From: Mucilaginibacter mali
GTDB lineage: Bacteria; Bacteroidota; Bacteroidia; Sphingobacteriales; Sphingobacteriaceae
Length of the DNA: 64,000 bases
Direction: 5' to 3'
Assembly: GCF_013283875.1 (NCBI RefSeq)
Contig: NZ_CP054139.1
Span: 5,270,001 to 5,334,000 of the forward strand
This document shows, in pieces, positions 43,309 through 52,617 of this stretch (position 1 is the stretch's first letter; each line of letters begins with the position of its first letter). Under the pieces are notes generated by a model. That model saw only the letters and a program-made list of their open reading frames with translations, was not told the DNA's origin and made no database searches. The translations under genes and the position numbers were made by a program.

Positions 43309-44367
43309 ATGGCAAAGGAACAAACAACTCCGCAGGAACCTAAAAAGAAGAACAAAGTGATCCCGATCATTTTGGGCGTGTTACTGGTAGGAGGCATGAT
43401 ATTCGGGGCTAAGGAATATATCTATTATAGCAAACACGAGGATACTGACGATGCGCAGATCGATGGCGATATCAGCCCGGTAGTGGCCCGCGTTGGCGGC
43501 TATGTAGATAGCATTTTCTTTGAAGAGAACCAGCACGTAACTAAAGACCAGGTACTGGTTAAAATTGACGACCGCGATTACAAAGTAAAACTGGAGCAGG
43601 CCATCGCCGCCAAACAAGGCGCAGGATCGGGCACGGGTGTTAACGAAGCGCAGGTATTATCGCAAACTGCAAATTCGGCCAGCGCTAAAGCGCAGGCGGT
43701 ATCGGCAGGCGCGCGTTTAGAGAAAGCAGAAAAGGATTACGCACGCTATGCTAACCTGGTGAAAGACGGTAGCGTTACCCAGCAACAATTTGACCAGGCC
43801 AAAGCCGACCGCGATGTAGCCGCCGCTACTTACAAAGCCGCGCAGGACCAGTACAAAGCATCGGTTGAACAAATTGGCGCTACCCGCAGCCAAATGACGG
43901 TAATTAACACCGGCGTTACCCAAAAGCAGGTAGATATTGATTACGCTAAACTGCAACTGAGCTATACTACGGTAAAATCGCCGGCAGGTGGTATCACTTC
44001 TAAAAAGAGCATACAAGTTGGTCAGCTGGTACAGGCAGGACAAACCCTGTTCTCGGTAGTGAACGATAATAGCATCTTCATCACCGCTAACTTTAAAGAA
44101 ACCCAGCTTGATAAACTGCGTAACGGCCAAAAAGTAAACATAGAGGTTGATGCTTACCCTGAACTGAAGGTAGAAGGTACGGTGTACAACTTCTCGCCAG
44201 CTACAGGTGCTAAGTTCTCGTTACTGCCACCAGATAACGCTACAGGTAACTTTGTGAAAGTAGTACAGCGTGTACCTGTAAAAATTAAAATTAACGCTGC
44301 TAAAGATGTGATGGAGAAGTTGCGTCCGGGTATGAGCGTTAATGTTTCGGTAATAACTAAAGACTAA
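43309..44367 (+). CDS. EmrA/HlyD-type membrane-fusion protein
   Basis: The 352-residue adaptor has one N-terminal transmembrane helix (VIPIILGVLLVGGMIFGAKE), a first lipoyl half (GGYVDSIFFEENQHVTKDQVL), a helical hairpin and a second half (VKSPAGGITSKKSIQVGQLV), then a beta-barrel. The YYSKHEDTDDAQIDGDI segment is typical of EmrA. It connects the EmrB-like pump to TolC. Confidence 0.95.
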   Translation: MAKEQTTPQEPKKKNKVIPIILGVLLVGGMIFGAKEYIYYSKHEDTDDAQIDGDISPVVARVGGYVDSIFFEENQHVTKDQVLVKIDDRDYKVKLEQAIAAKQGAGSGTGVNEAQVLSQTANSASAKAQAVSAGARLEKAEKDYARYANLVKDGSVTQQQFDQAKADRDVAAATYKAAQDQYKASVEQIGATRSQMTVINTGVTQKQVDIDYAKLQLSYTTVKSPAGGITSKKSIQVGQLVQAGQTLFSVVNDNSIFITANFKETQLDKLRNGQKVNIEVDAYPELKVEGTVYNFSPATGAKFSLLPPDNATGNFVKVVQRVPVKIKINAAKDVMEKLRPGMSVNVSVITKD

Positions 44368-44372
44368 TAACC

Positions 44373-45917
44373 ATGGCTGAAACCGGCTTTAAAAAGTGGA
44401 TCATCACCATTACGGTGATCGTGGCTTCGTTACTGGAGCTTATCGATACCACTATCGTTAACGTTTCGCTTCCGCAGATACAGGGTAACCTGGGCGCAAC
44501 CTTAGAGGATGTGGCCTGGGTAGTAACCGGCTACGCGGTAGCAAACGTAATAGTGCTGCCCATGTCGGGCTGGCTGGGCAGCCGTTTCGGGCGGAAGAAT
44601 TACTTTCTTGCATCCATTATTATATTTACCATCGTATCGTTTTTGTGCGGTAACGCGCATACCATGGGCGAGTTGGTTACCTTCCGTATCATCCAGGGGC
44701 TTGCCGGTGGTGGTTTAATATCTACAGCGCAGGCCATCCTGTTGGAGACCTGGCCACGCGAGCAGATCGGTACTGCTACGGCCCTGTTTGGTTTAGGCGC
44801 GGTAGTAGGCCCAACTGTGGGGCCTACCATTGGCGGCTGGATAACCGACCACTATGCCTGGCCATGGATATTTTACGTAAACATCCCGGTTGGCGCGCTG
44901 GCGGCTTTCTGTACGTACACTTTTATAAAGGAAACGCCCAAGGATGCCAAGGGTAAACCGGTTGACTGGTGGGGGATCCTGCTGCTGGCTATAGCCGTAG
45001 GCAGTTTGCAAACCGTGTTGGAAAAAGGCGAAAGCGAAGATTGGTTTGCCAAAACCTATATCCTGGTGCTGACTATCGCAGCCGTATTGGGCTTCATCCT
45101 GTTTATCTGGCGCGAGTTAAGTACCGACCACCCGATCGTGAACTTCAGCATCCTCCGGCACCGGAGTTTCGCAGTGGGGATGTTTACATCCTTTGTGCTG
45201 GGTTTCGGGTTGTACGGATCGGTGTTTGTGTTCCCGGTATTTTGCCAAAACCTGCTGGGCTTTTCGGCACAGCAAACAGGCGAACTATTGTTCCCCGGCG
45301 GTTTGTGTACCATTATGATGATGCCTTTCATCGGTAAAATGTTGAATAAAGGGATCCCGGCGCAGTTTATGGCTACCGCAGGCATGTTTCTGTTCTTTGT
45401 GTTTACCAATATGCTGAGCCACAGCACGCTGGCCACCGGCGAAAAGGATGTACTGGTACCGCTGCTGATCCGTGGTGTGGGTATGGCTTTATTATTCGTG
45501 CCATTAACCACCCTGGCCATGGCCGATCTGAAAGGCCCTGAACTGGGACAAGGATCTGGCCTGAACAACATGATGCGCCAGTTAGGCGGCTCGTTCGGTA
45601 TCGCCATCCTGACTACGGTTATCCACAACCGCCAGGGCTTTCACCGCAGCAACCTGTTAAATAACATCAACCAGTACAACCCACTGTTCAACGATCGCTT
45701 TAACCAGTTGTTGCACGGCTTTATGGCAAAAGGCAAATCACTAACCGATGCCACTACCATGGCCTACAAAGCCATCGAGGGTATGGTTACCCGCCAGGCC
45801 ATGCTGTTAACCTACGACGACGCGTACTGGATCTCGGGCATGGTAATGCTGTTCTCGATACCGTTGCTTTATTTGCAGCCATTTAAGAAGTTGAAGGCAG
45901 TGGCGGATTCGCATTAA
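44373..45917 (+). CDS. DHA2-family (EmrB-like) drug efflux pump
   Basis: The 514-residue major-facilitator protein has 14 predicted helices. The DHA2 motif LELIDTTIVNVSLPQIQGNL is in helix 1 and LGSRFGRKNYF in the loop after helix 2. EmrB-type pumps use the proton gradient to export hydrophobic drugs. It starts five bases after the adaptor stop codon and is the last gene of the operon. Confidence 0.96.
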   Translation: MAETGFKKWIITITVIVASLLELIDTTIVNVSLPQIQGNLGATLEDVAWVVTGYAVANVIVLPMSGWLGSRFGRKNYFLASIIIFTIVSFLCGNAHTMGELVTFRIIQGLAGGGLISTAQAILLETWPREQIGTATALFGLGAVVGPTVGPTIGGWITDHYAWPWIFYVNIPVGALAAFCTYTFIKETPKDAKGKPVDWWGILLLAIAVGSLQTVLEKGESEDWFAKTYILVLTIAAVLGFILFIWRELSTDHPIVNFSILRHRSFAVGMFTSFVLGFGLYGSVFVFPVFCQNLLGFSAQQTGELLFPGGLCTIMMMPFIGKMLNKGIPAQFMATAGMFLFFVFTNMLSHSTLATGEKDVLVPLLIRGVGMALLFVPLTTLAMADLKGPELGQGSGLNNMMRQLGGSFGIAILTTVIHNRQGFHRSNLLNNINQYNPLFNDRFNQLLHGFMAKGKSLTDATTMAYKAIEGMVTRQAMLLTYDDAYWISGMVMLFSIPLLYLQPFKKLKAVADSH

Positions 45918-45925
45918 AAGAATAG

Positions 45926-46003
45926 GCCCCACCCAAACCCTCCCCAGTAGGGAGGGCTTAAAAATACTAAGCCCCTCTCCTTTGGAGAGGGGGTGGGGTG
46001 AGG
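45926..46003. repeat. CCCTCCCC / GGGGTGGGG repeat after the efflux operon
   Basis: Two C-run hairpins (CCCTCCCCAGTAGGGAGGG and CCCCTCTCCTTTGGAGAGGG) lie within outer blocks GGCCCCACCC and GGGTGGGGTGAGGC. The unit lies between emrB and its terminator. Confidence 0.65.
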
Positions 46004-46015
46004 CTCCAAAAAAAG

Positions 46016-46049
46016 AAAGCCGTTCTGCTGTTAAGCGGAACGGCTTTTT
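46016..46049 (+). terminator. Terminator of the tetR-emr operon
   Basis: AAAGCCGTTCTGC pairs with GCGGAACGGCTTT (one G-U pair) around a 6-base loop, followed by TTT. Confidence 0.7.
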
Positions 46050-46213
46050 CCCAAAAATCAACAATTAAATCTTCTCCTCCACGGGAAAAATACATTTTAA
46101 CACTAACGTTTAAACATGTAGCCGCGAGTGTATTTAATCATACCACTAAAATAAAAAAATTTAATTAATAATCTAAAATTTATTTCAGGGATATTTTGGG
46201 GACAAATGCGTGG
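46050..46213. other. AT-rich spacer without a gene
   Basis: This stretch downstream of the efflux operon is AT-rich (long A and T runs near 46150) and has no plausible reading frame. Confidence 0.5.
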
Positions 46214-46259
46214 ACAAACATAAAGGGCTTTGCGGTATCGCAAAGCCCTTTATGTTTGT
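46214..46259. repeat. Perfect 21-bp hairpin
   Basis: Arms 46214-46234 (ACAAACATAAAGGGCTTTGC plus G) and 46239-46259 are exact reverse complements with a GTAT loop. It lies between the end of the efflux operon and the oxygenase gene. It resembles the long hairpin at 5959-6012 in form, not sequence. Confidence 0.75.
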
Positions 46260-46310
46260 TTCTAATTCCCTGCGCTGGGAGGGAATTGCGCAGAGTTCCA
46301 GCGCTATTTA

Positions 46311-46445
46311 CTCACCCCGACTACGCTCCGCTGGTCGGCCCTCTCTTCGCTGCGCGGAAAGAGGGGATCGGGTTATCCGATATTGCTCCGGCCCTCTTTC
46401 CGCGCAGCGAAGAGAGGGTGGTCGGCGAAGCAACGACCGGGTGAG
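46311..46445. repeat. CTCACCCCGACTACGC...GACCGGGTGAG repeat, copy A
   Basis: The unit opens CTCACCCCGACTACGCTCCG and closes CGACCGGGTGAG, with inner arms CCCTCTCTTCGCTGCGCGG and the complement CCGCGCAGCGAAGAGAGGG. A second copy with the same ends lies at 58258-58396. It forms a long imperfect cruciform. Confidence 0.8.
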
Positions 46446-46455
46446 TCTCGCCGCC

Positions 46456-47418
46456 TTACTTCTTCAACCCTATTTCCCGCAACCTTTCATCCAAATATTC
46501 GCCCGCCGTCATATCGCTGAACTGTTTCGGGTGCTCGGCATCAATGGTTGATGGCAGGCTGGTCAGATCCATGTCCGACTTAGGGTGCAGGAAGAACGGC
46601 ACCGAGAAGCGCGAGTTCTTCATCAATTCGCGCGGTGGGTTCACCACCCGGTGTGTGGTCGATTTTAATTTGCCGTTGGTGAGGCGCTGCAGCATATCGC
46701 CAACGTTCACCACCACATCCTCGCCATGGGCACTCACCGGGAACCAGGTGTTCTCGCGGGTAAGCAGTTCCAGGCCGTCGGCGCTGGCACCGATCAGCAG
46801 GGTGATCAGGTTAATATCTTCGTGGGCGCCGGCACGTACCGCGTCGGCAGGCAGCGAATCTGGATCTTCAATACCGAAGTAGTGCAGTGTGCGCAGTATC
46901 GAGTTGCCGTTGTGCACATGCTTGTCAAAATAGTTTTCGTCCAAACCCAAATAAATAGCGATGGCTTTCAGGATAGATTTACCGGCCGTTTCCAGCTTTT
47001 GGTAAACCTCTAAAGTTACCTGGTTAAACTCGGGCAGTTCCTCTACCATCACGTTGGCCGGGTACTCATCTTTCACAGGGTCGCCATCTGTAACGGTCTG
47101 GCCTATCTGCCAAAACTCCTTCAGGTCGGGTACCTTGAAGCCTTTGGCGGTCTCCTTACCCTTGCCGGTATAACCACGCTGACCGGCCAGTCCCGGGATC
47201 TCGTATTTAGACTTTACATCGTCGGGCAGGGCGAAAAGGGTTTTCACCTGCTTATATAAATTATCTATCAGTTCTTTACTTAAGCCATGGTTGGTGATGG
47301 TGACGAAACCGGTCTCGTTAAAAGCCTTGCCAATGTCGTCCGAAAACTGTTTCCGCTGGGCCGCGTCGCCGTTAACATAGGTGTCCAGGTCTAAGCGGGG
47401 AATGTTTACTGTACTCAT
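46456..47418 (-). CDS. 2OG-Fe(II) oxygenase, isopenicillin N synthase-like
   Basis: The 320-residue protein has the DIOX_N segment (IPRLDLDTYVNGD..., GFVTITNHGLSKELID) and the double-stranded beta-helix core with HEDINLITLLIG (H-x-D ligands), STTHRVVNPP (distal His) and RFSVPFFLHP (2-oxoglutarate-binding Arg). These soluble enzymes hydroxylate or oxidise small molecules. No biosynthetic neighbours are present, so the substrate is unknown. Confidence 0.92.
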   Translation of the reverse strand: MSTVNIPRLDLDTYVNGDAAQRKQFSDDIGKAFNETGFVTITNHGLSKELIDNLYKQVKTLFALPDDVKSKYEIPGLAGQRGYTGKGKETAKGFKVPDLKEFWQIGQTVTDGDPVKDEYPANVMVEELPEFNQVTLEVYQKLETAGKSILKAIAIYLGLDENYFDKHVHNGNSILRTLHYFGIEDPDSLPADAVRAGAHEDINLITLLIGASADGLELLTRENTWFPVSAHGEDVVVNVGDMLQRLTNGKLKSTTHRVVNPPRELMKNSRFSVPFFLHPKSDMDLTSLPSTIDAEHPKQFSDMTAGEYLDERLREIGLKK

Positions 47419-47768
47419 ATTTTAAAGTTTAAAAAGTAAAATTATCCAATTAATATTTGATAAAGCACAGGTGTGAAAAAATATTTAAGCGGTTGCAGGG
47501 CGTAAATGTTTTAAATAAAGCGGCGACCGGTACAGCGAATGCGTTGGGCCCCGTGCGATTCCCCTTTCGAAAGGGGCGGAGGGGTATGTCCTTTATTCGG
47601 TGTGCATGGCCATAACCTGCGGCGTGTGCTTTTCACTATTTCCCCGCGTTAGGGATTGCAGCGGATACCGGCCCTGTGGCTAAGGCCTTGTGTAGAATGA
47701 GCGGAAAGCCCGGGCCGGAGGCAACGCCATAATGTGCAGCCGAAGGAACAGAGAAGCAAACAATCGTA
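47419..47768. other. Intergenic repeat-rich region before the histidine kinase gene
   Basis: It contains GTGCGATTCC (a block of the C-run family) followed at 47564-47607 by a 44-base element starting CTTTCGAAAGGGGCGGAGGG. The same element, with four differences, is at 50157-50200 beyond the other end of the kinase gene. No coding frame is credible here. Confidence 0.6.
47564..47607. repeat. 44-base direct repeat flanking the kinase gene, left copy
   Basis: The copy starts CTTTCGAAAGGGGCGGAGGG and ends CGGTGTGCAT. It matches 50157-50200 at 40 of 44 positions in the same orientation. Confidence 0.75.
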
Positions 47769-49757
47769 TTACGCTATTGGAACGGTAAAGGTAAAGGTAC
47801 TGCCTTTACCAACTGTGCTTTCTACCCCAATACTGCCACCGTTAAGGGTTGCAAAATACCGGCACAGGTTAAGGCCTAAGCCGGTGCCTTTCTCGTTGGC
47901 GGTACCAAACGAGGTATAATACTCGTCTGGTTTAAAAAGCTTTTGCTGTACTTCATCGCTCATACCTATGCCGGTATCAGTTACCGATAAATGCAATAGC
48001 TGATCTACCACCACAGCCGAAATGATGATGCTATCGCCTGCGCGGCTAAATTTTATGGCGTTTGCTATTAAATTCCGCAATACAATATCAATGGTTGATA
48101 TATCGGCCATCACCAAAATAGCCTGATCGTATTGGTTTACCAGTTTAATATGCTTGTTGGCGGCCTGTTTGCTAAAACTGTGCAGGTTTGAGCTGATGAG
48201 GGCCTGGATATCGAAGGCCACCTTGTTAAGGCTAATGCCCTCCATCTGGCTTTTGGCCCAGTACAACACATTATCCAGCAGCGCCGACGTACCAGTTACG
48301 TTTGCCAGTAATTCTGCCGATATGGAGGTGATCTCCTCGCGCGTTAGCAGTTCGCTGTTAAACAGGGTGAGCGTATCCTGCAGGGTAAGCACCGGCGACC
48401 GCAGATCGTGCGAGATGATCGAGAACAGCTTGTCTTTAGTGGCGTTTATTTGTTCCAGCTGTTCGTTCTGGCTAATAATTTCCTCGTGTTGCTCGGTAAT
48501 TTCCAGGTTTTGCTGCAAGACCTCCTGCCGGCTGGCAATAAGCAATTCGTTATCTTTCTTTTTTATCTGTAGGTTGCGATAATAAAACACCATTAAAATA
48601 ACCGCCGACAGCAAGGCTACCCCAATTAAACAACCCATGGCATACTGCCGCTGGATGGTGGTTTTTTGAAGCAGGATCTGCACTTGGTTCAGCTTTTTAT
48701 CTTTAAGCAGGGCAACGTTTACATCTTCTTTTTTCTGCAATTTGTAATTGTATTGCAGCTTTTCAACAGCCTTTACGTTATCGGCATTAACAATACTGTC
48801 CTTTAATTGGGTGTACAGGGTTTGGTAATTGTATGCGCTGCTGTAATTGCCAATTGCAGCATACACTTTTGCCATTTGCAAATAGTTATCGGGCAGTAAG
48901 GCTTTATAATTATACTTTTTGCCAATGCTAAGGCCCTTTTGCGCAGCAGTTAACGCGGCGTTGTATTGTTTTTGGGCGATGTTTAGTTTGCTAAGCAGCA
49001 GGTACATTTCTGAAAGGTGCGGGAACTCTGCTTCATCAGCATTCGATACGATGTTTATAGCCTGCGTTAACCATTTCCGGGTATCGGCATATTGTTTACG
49101 GTAAAAGTAAATGCCGCTAACGTGGTAAAGCGAGTTGGATTTAAACGTAAGCTGGTTTTGTTTAAGGGTTTCGCTAACCGCCAGCGATTGCATATAAAAC
49201 TTTAAGGCCAGCGTATCCTGTTTTTGCTTTTCGTATATGCGCCCTATATTCATATTGCCCCGCCACACGTTTTCTTCGTGGTGCTTCATTTTGCCGTAAA
49301 TATCAAGGGCCTTTTTAAAATAATCCAGCGCCTGGGCAGTTTGGTTTTCATCAAGGTAAACTACACCAATATTGTTATACGAGCCGGCAACGCCAGCCTC
49401 ATCGCCCATCTTTTCAAATATTTTAAGAGACTTTAACGCGCTTTCAATACCATTTTGCATATCGCCGCTGGCTTCGTACGCCACGCCCATTAAACGCCAG
49501 GCTATGGCCTGGCCCTTATCGTAATGTAGTTTTTTTGCCAGCGCCAGTTGTTTTGCAGCAAGGGCAATTGCTTCATCGTTCCGTTTATCAATGTACTCAA
49601 TAATCAGCTGCTTCATGGCGTTTACCTTAACCGTATCGTTGGGCATTTGGCCAATCACCTGTTTTAAGCTGTCGGCTTTTTTAAACTGCGCTTTTAAGGG
49701 AGAGCAATACAACAGGCAAAAGGCAAGCGCAGCTAACGGGATTGATTTTACAGTCAT
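47769..49757 (-). CDS. TPR-containing sensor histidine kinase
   Basis: The 662-residue protein has a signal peptide (MTVKSIPLAALAFCLLYCSP), about six tetratricopeptide repeats in the periplasm (AGVAGSYNNIGVVYLDENQT is one), a transmembrane helix near residues 372-392 (MGCLIGVALLSAVILMVFYY), a coiled coil and a kinase core. The phospho-acceptor is H450 in ISHDLRSP; the ATP-binding boxes are NLIANAIKFS, VTDTGIGMS and GTGLGLNLC. No response regulator gene is adjacent, so the partner is elsewhere. Confidence 0.94.
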   Translation of the reverse strand: MTVKSIPLAALAFCLLYCSPLKAQFKKADSLKQVIGQMPNDTVKVNAMKQLIIEYIDKRNDEAIALAAKQLALAKKLHYDKGQAIAWRLMGVAYEASGDMQNGIESALKSLKIFEKMGDEAGVAGSYNNIGVVYLDENQTAQALDYFKKALDIYGKMKHHEENVWRGNMNIGRIYEKQKQDTLALKFYMQSLAVSETLKQNQLTFKSNSLYHVSGIYFYRKQYADTRKWLTQAINIVSNADEAEFPHLSEMYLLLSKLNIAQKQYNAALTAAQKGLSIGKKYNYKALLPDNYLQMAKVYAAIGNYSSAYNYQTLYTQLKDSIVNADNVKAVEKLQYNYKLQKKEDVNVALLKDKKLNQVQILLQKTTIQRQYAMGCLIGVALLSAVILMVFYYRNLQIKKKDNELLIASRQEVLQQNLEITEQHEEIISQNEQLEQINATKDKLFSIISHDLRSPVLTLQDTLTLFNSELLTREEITSISAELLANVTGTSALLDNVLYWAKSQMEGISLNKVAFDIQALISSNLHSFSKQAANKHIKLVNQYDQAILVMADISTIDIVLRNLIANAIKFSRAGDSIIISAVVVDQLLHLSVTDTGIGMSDEVQQKLFKPDEYYTSFGTANEKGTGLGLNLCRYFATLNGGSIGVESTVGKGSTFTFTVPIA

Positions 49758-50263
49758 TAGATATCCGGTAAATTAGGGAGAAAATAAACGGGTGTATTCT
49801 CAACGTATAATTAGCAATATAAAGTTGAAGTTTAAAACAAATTTTGTTAATCTTTTTCCCGGAAACCTTGCACACCAGTTATCAGCATTTTTAGGTTAAA
49901 AGGCTTGCGGTAGCCATAAGCGGTTGTTACCCCGGGCTTGTTGAAGGGTGCATTGGCCGGATGGGGTTTCGCCATCATAAGCATTCGCGGTCAACAATTC
50001 ATTAATATTAACCATTGTGGCGTTGCCTGCGGCCGGGCTTTCCGCTCATACGCCTGCAGGCCTTAAGCGCGGGGCCGGTATCCGCTGCAATCCCTACCAC
50101 TACACAAGCCCGGCACACCCCTCCTCAAGGAGGGAACTGTCTAATCTGGGCTATTACTTTCGAAAGGAGCGGAGGGGTATGTCATTTATGCGGTGTGTAT
50201 ATCACAATCCTCCAATGACTAATGCCAGTGCAGCGAAATGACCAACGCCATAAATGGCCATCA
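49758..50263. other. Intergenic region upstream of the kinase gene
   Basis: The part next to the kinase gene is AT-rich leader. Further on it turns GC-rich (from about 49930), with a C-run hairpin (CACCCCTCCTCAAGGAGGGA near 50116) and the right copy of the 44-base direct repeat (50157-50200). Reading frames here are not convincing. Confidence 0.5.
50157..50200. repeat. 44-base direct repeat flanking the kinase gene, right copy
   Basis: It starts CTTTCGAAAGGAGCGGAGGG and ends CGGTGTGTAT; the left copy is at 47564-47607. Confidence 0.75.
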
Positions 50264-50899
50264 TTACAAATTACCGGTACCCTGCCGCATCCATGGCGGT
50301 ATGGGCGGTTGGTAGCCGGGTTTTATCATATCGTTTATTCTTGGCTGTAGCATCCATACGCCAATAAAGTGGAACCATACCATAAAAAATTCCGCGGCAA
50401 ATTCGCCAAAGCCTACCGGCCTTTGCAGCTCTACTGTTTTAATGGTTTTGGCAACCATATACATGCAGTAAAAAAGGGCAAACGTAGCCAGGAAATGAAA
50501 AGGCATCATCAGGAAAAACAATCCGCCTATGCCAAAGGGTACCTGTGCCGGGTGTGTAAAAAAATCGAGCATCATTATACATATAAACCCGCAGAACACG
50601 GGCATATACACTACGCCATACCAAAAGCAGATCCTGAACCATTTGAGGTTAAGTTTAGCGCCGTCGGGAATTTTGCTTTGCAAGCCTACACCAATGGCCC
50701 AAAACCAGCCAAACATAACGGCCATGATGAGCAGCCCGATAAGCGGGTAATACCTAAGATAGCTAAACATGCCGGTGGGGTTGCCCCCGGCTATCATACT
50801 GCCAAACACGCTGGCCATTAACATCATTTGAAACAAAAACGGGACAGCCGTTGTGAGCAGAAACAATTGCCAGTGTTTGGCCTTTAAAAATACTTGCAT
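50264..50899 (-). CDS. Integral membrane protein of unknown function
   Basis: The 211-residue protein has about five transmembrane helices (WQLFLLTTAVPFLFQMMLMA, YPLIGLLIMAVMFGWFWAIG, and others) and a short Pro-rich C-terminus (PGYQPPIPPW). The N-terminal FLKAKHWQLFLL segment seems shared with other Bacteroidota membrane proteins. No function can be assigned. Confidence 0.8.
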   Translation of the reverse strand: MQVFLKAKHWQLFLLTTAVPFLFQMMLMASVFGSMIAGGNPTGMFSYLRYYPLIGLLIMAVMFGWFWAIGVGLQSKIPDGAKLNLKWFRICFWYGVVYMPVFCGFICIMMLDFFTHPAQVPFGIGGLFFLMMPFHFLATFALFYCMYMVAKTIKTVELQRPVGFGEFAAEFFMVWFHFIGVWMLQPRINDMIKPGYQPPIPPWMRQGTGNL

Positions 50900-51405
50900 G
50901 GTTTACAGAATTGCGACAGGTGAAAATCATCACTAATATAAAAAATCATCACCGAAAATGAAATCGCCCGGGGCCACCGTTTTTTACGGTCGTTACGCTT
51001 GAGTGTTTGAAATAGTAGTTTGTCACCCTGAGCGATAGCAAATGGGTCTCTCGCGTGCAGATCCAATAACCAATCCGTAAGCACTGGCGGTAGATTTTTC
51101 GCTATCGCTCAAGAGATAGTTCTTCACTACGTTACCCATGACATGTTTGTTTTTCCGCTGAAGCCTCACCCTGCCCTCTCCAGCGGAGAGGGTTCCAAAG
51201 TCTCCCCCTTTGGGGGAGATTTAGAGGGGGCTTTCATCGGCATGTCATAAAAACCATTAGAGGCCACCGGGATTATATTACTCATAATGACAAGTACATT
51301 TTTTAACTATTCCGAACACTCAAGGTTTTTACCCAAACAAAAACGGGTACACATGGCCCTTATTAAGCCGGCGTACCCGCATAGGTTAAGCGCAAATACG
51401 ATCTC
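50900..51405. other. Intergenic region with repeats
   Basis: It contains a diverged copy of the GAGCGATAG palindrome (GTCACCCTGAGCGATAGC at about 51022, closing TCGCTATCGCTCAAGAGATA near 51118), then C-run hairpins CCCTCTCCAGCGGAGAGGG and CTCCCCCTTTGGGGGAG (51175-51222). At 51315-51330 CGAACACTCAAGGTTT repeats a 16-base element also at 37931-37946. No gene is seen. Confidence 0.6.
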
Positions 51406-52617
51406 TTAAATAGCAGCCGAAGAAATTACGCCCCTGATAATTTCAGTGATCTCGTTCTCGTCTACTTTTAAATAGGTATTGGTTTCTTCTATCAATATCT
51501 TGCCTCTTTTTCCCTTAGCACCCGGGGCACCGATATTGCCATGTTTACCCACATTGCCTGCCTGTCCCGGAGGGCCGCCATCGCCACGGCCGGCCACACC
51601 TGTAAAAGGTGCACCGCTGCCGCCACGTCCGCCCGCGCCTGGCTGGCCGCCTTTACCGGCTTGCCCGCCATCTGCGCCCAGGCCGGGTTCGCCTTCCTGG
51701 CCACCCAAATTGTTTACCACGTATAACAGTGGGGTAGCATTTGCCCTTAACGACCATAGCTTCACCAGTCCGCCGTTACCGCCGTCGCCGCCATTGCCAC
51801 CATCGCCGCCGTTACCGCCATCACCACCGTTGCCGCCGCGCCCGCCATTACCGCCGTCTTTAGGGTTGCCGAGGCCGGTTTTGCCTTCTCCACCCCGTCC
51901 GCCGTTACCGCCAATACCGCCCTGCTGCCCGTTGCCGCCAACCTGCCCAAGCCCGCCATTGCCGCCTTTGCCGCCTATGGCGTTCAGGTAAACCTCGGTA
52001 GTTTCGCCAAATGCTTTGCAAATAAAGCTTACCGAGCCTGCATCCCTGCCGTTTTCGCCGTTCGCGCCTTTATTGCCATTATTGCCTTTGCTGCCATCGG
52101 CCCCGTTTCCCCCGTTACCGCCAGCATCGGCCGACCATTTCTTAACACCTTTTATTGAAACTTTCATACCGGCACTGCGCCCGTTACTGCCATTTTTGCC
52201 ATTGCCGGCGGCCTGGGTTATGGCCTGCGCGGCTTCGTTCCAGTCGGTTGCCGCTTTGCCTTCCCGGCCGCCGGTGTTCTCGATATCGATAATGCCGGTA
52301 CCCTTATTGGCAATAACCACTATATTACTTGCCGAGCGTATTTTTGATTTTTTAGCGGCGATGATCTCATCGCACACAATGATCACGGCAAAATCCTCGC
52401 CACGGGGGTTAACAATTTCGGTTTGATTTTTTACGATCAGCGTTTTGGTACGCAATACCGCGAAGGTGCGTTTCTCGTTACCGTGTTCGCCAAAAATGGT
52501 GGTTTCCGTATCGTATACGGTAGATGCCAGCGAATTAAGGATCTTTTGTTTTTCATCCTGTGCGAAGGCAGATACACACATTGTCAGCACGACTACTAAT
52601 AATTTTAATTTTTTCAT
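51406..52617 (-). CDS. Secreted Gly/Asn/Asp-repeat protein
   Basis: The 403-residue protein has a signal peptide (MKKLKLLVVVLTMCVSAFA), an N-terminal beta-rich part (residues about 20-130; LRTKTLIVKNQTEIV, DFAVIIVCDEIIAAKKSKI), then a region of about 230 residues dominated by GGNGGDGG-type and GxxGxx repeats (collagen-like GAPGAKGKRGK near the end) broken by one beta segment (LVKLWSLRANATPLLYVVNN), and a short C-terminal domain. GG-x repeats of this kind can pack as polyglycine II helices. It is probably an exported structural or surface protein. Confidence 0.85.
   Translation of the reverse strand: MKKLKLLVVVLTMCVSAFAQDEKQKILNSLASTVYDTETTIFGEHGNEKRTFAVLRTKTLIVKNQTEIVNPRGEDFAVIIVCDEIIAAKKSKIRSASNIVVIANKGTGIIDIENTGGREGKAATDWNEAAQAITQAAGNGKNGSNGRSAGMKVSIKGVKKWSADAGGNGGNGADGSKGNNGNKGANGENGRDAGSVSFICKAFGETTEVYLNAIGGKGGNGGLGQVGGNGQQGGIGGNGGRGGEGKTGLGNPKDGGNGGRGGNGGDGGNGGDGGNGGDGGNGGLVKLWSLRANATPLLYVVNNLGGQEGEPGLGADGGQAGKGGQPGAGGRGGSGAPFTGVAGRGDGGPPGQAGNVGKHGNIGAPGAKGKRGKILIEETNTYLKVDENEITEIIRGVISSAAI
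51770..51850. repeat. Trinucleotide-based minisatellite in the Gly-rich gene
   Basis: On the plus strand it is a run of near-identical CCGCCATTGCCACCATCG-like units, 18 bases long, each coding for GGNGGD on the minus strand. Such repeats are prone to copy-number change. Confidence 0.75.

Noticed and set aside
46196..46551. Frames of 82 and 113 codons over the 46.2-46.5 kb repeats
   Set aside because: They read through a perfect hairpin and a cruciform repeat; composition is that of the repeats.
49901..50250. Frames of 67-74 codons upstream of the membrane protein gene
   Set aside because: They consist of C-run and 44-base repeat sequence and have no protein-like pattern.
51479..51991. Plus-strand Pro-rich frame opposite the Gly-repeat gene
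   Set aside because: It is the complement of GGN codons; the minus-strand frame has a signal peptide and non-repetitive ends.
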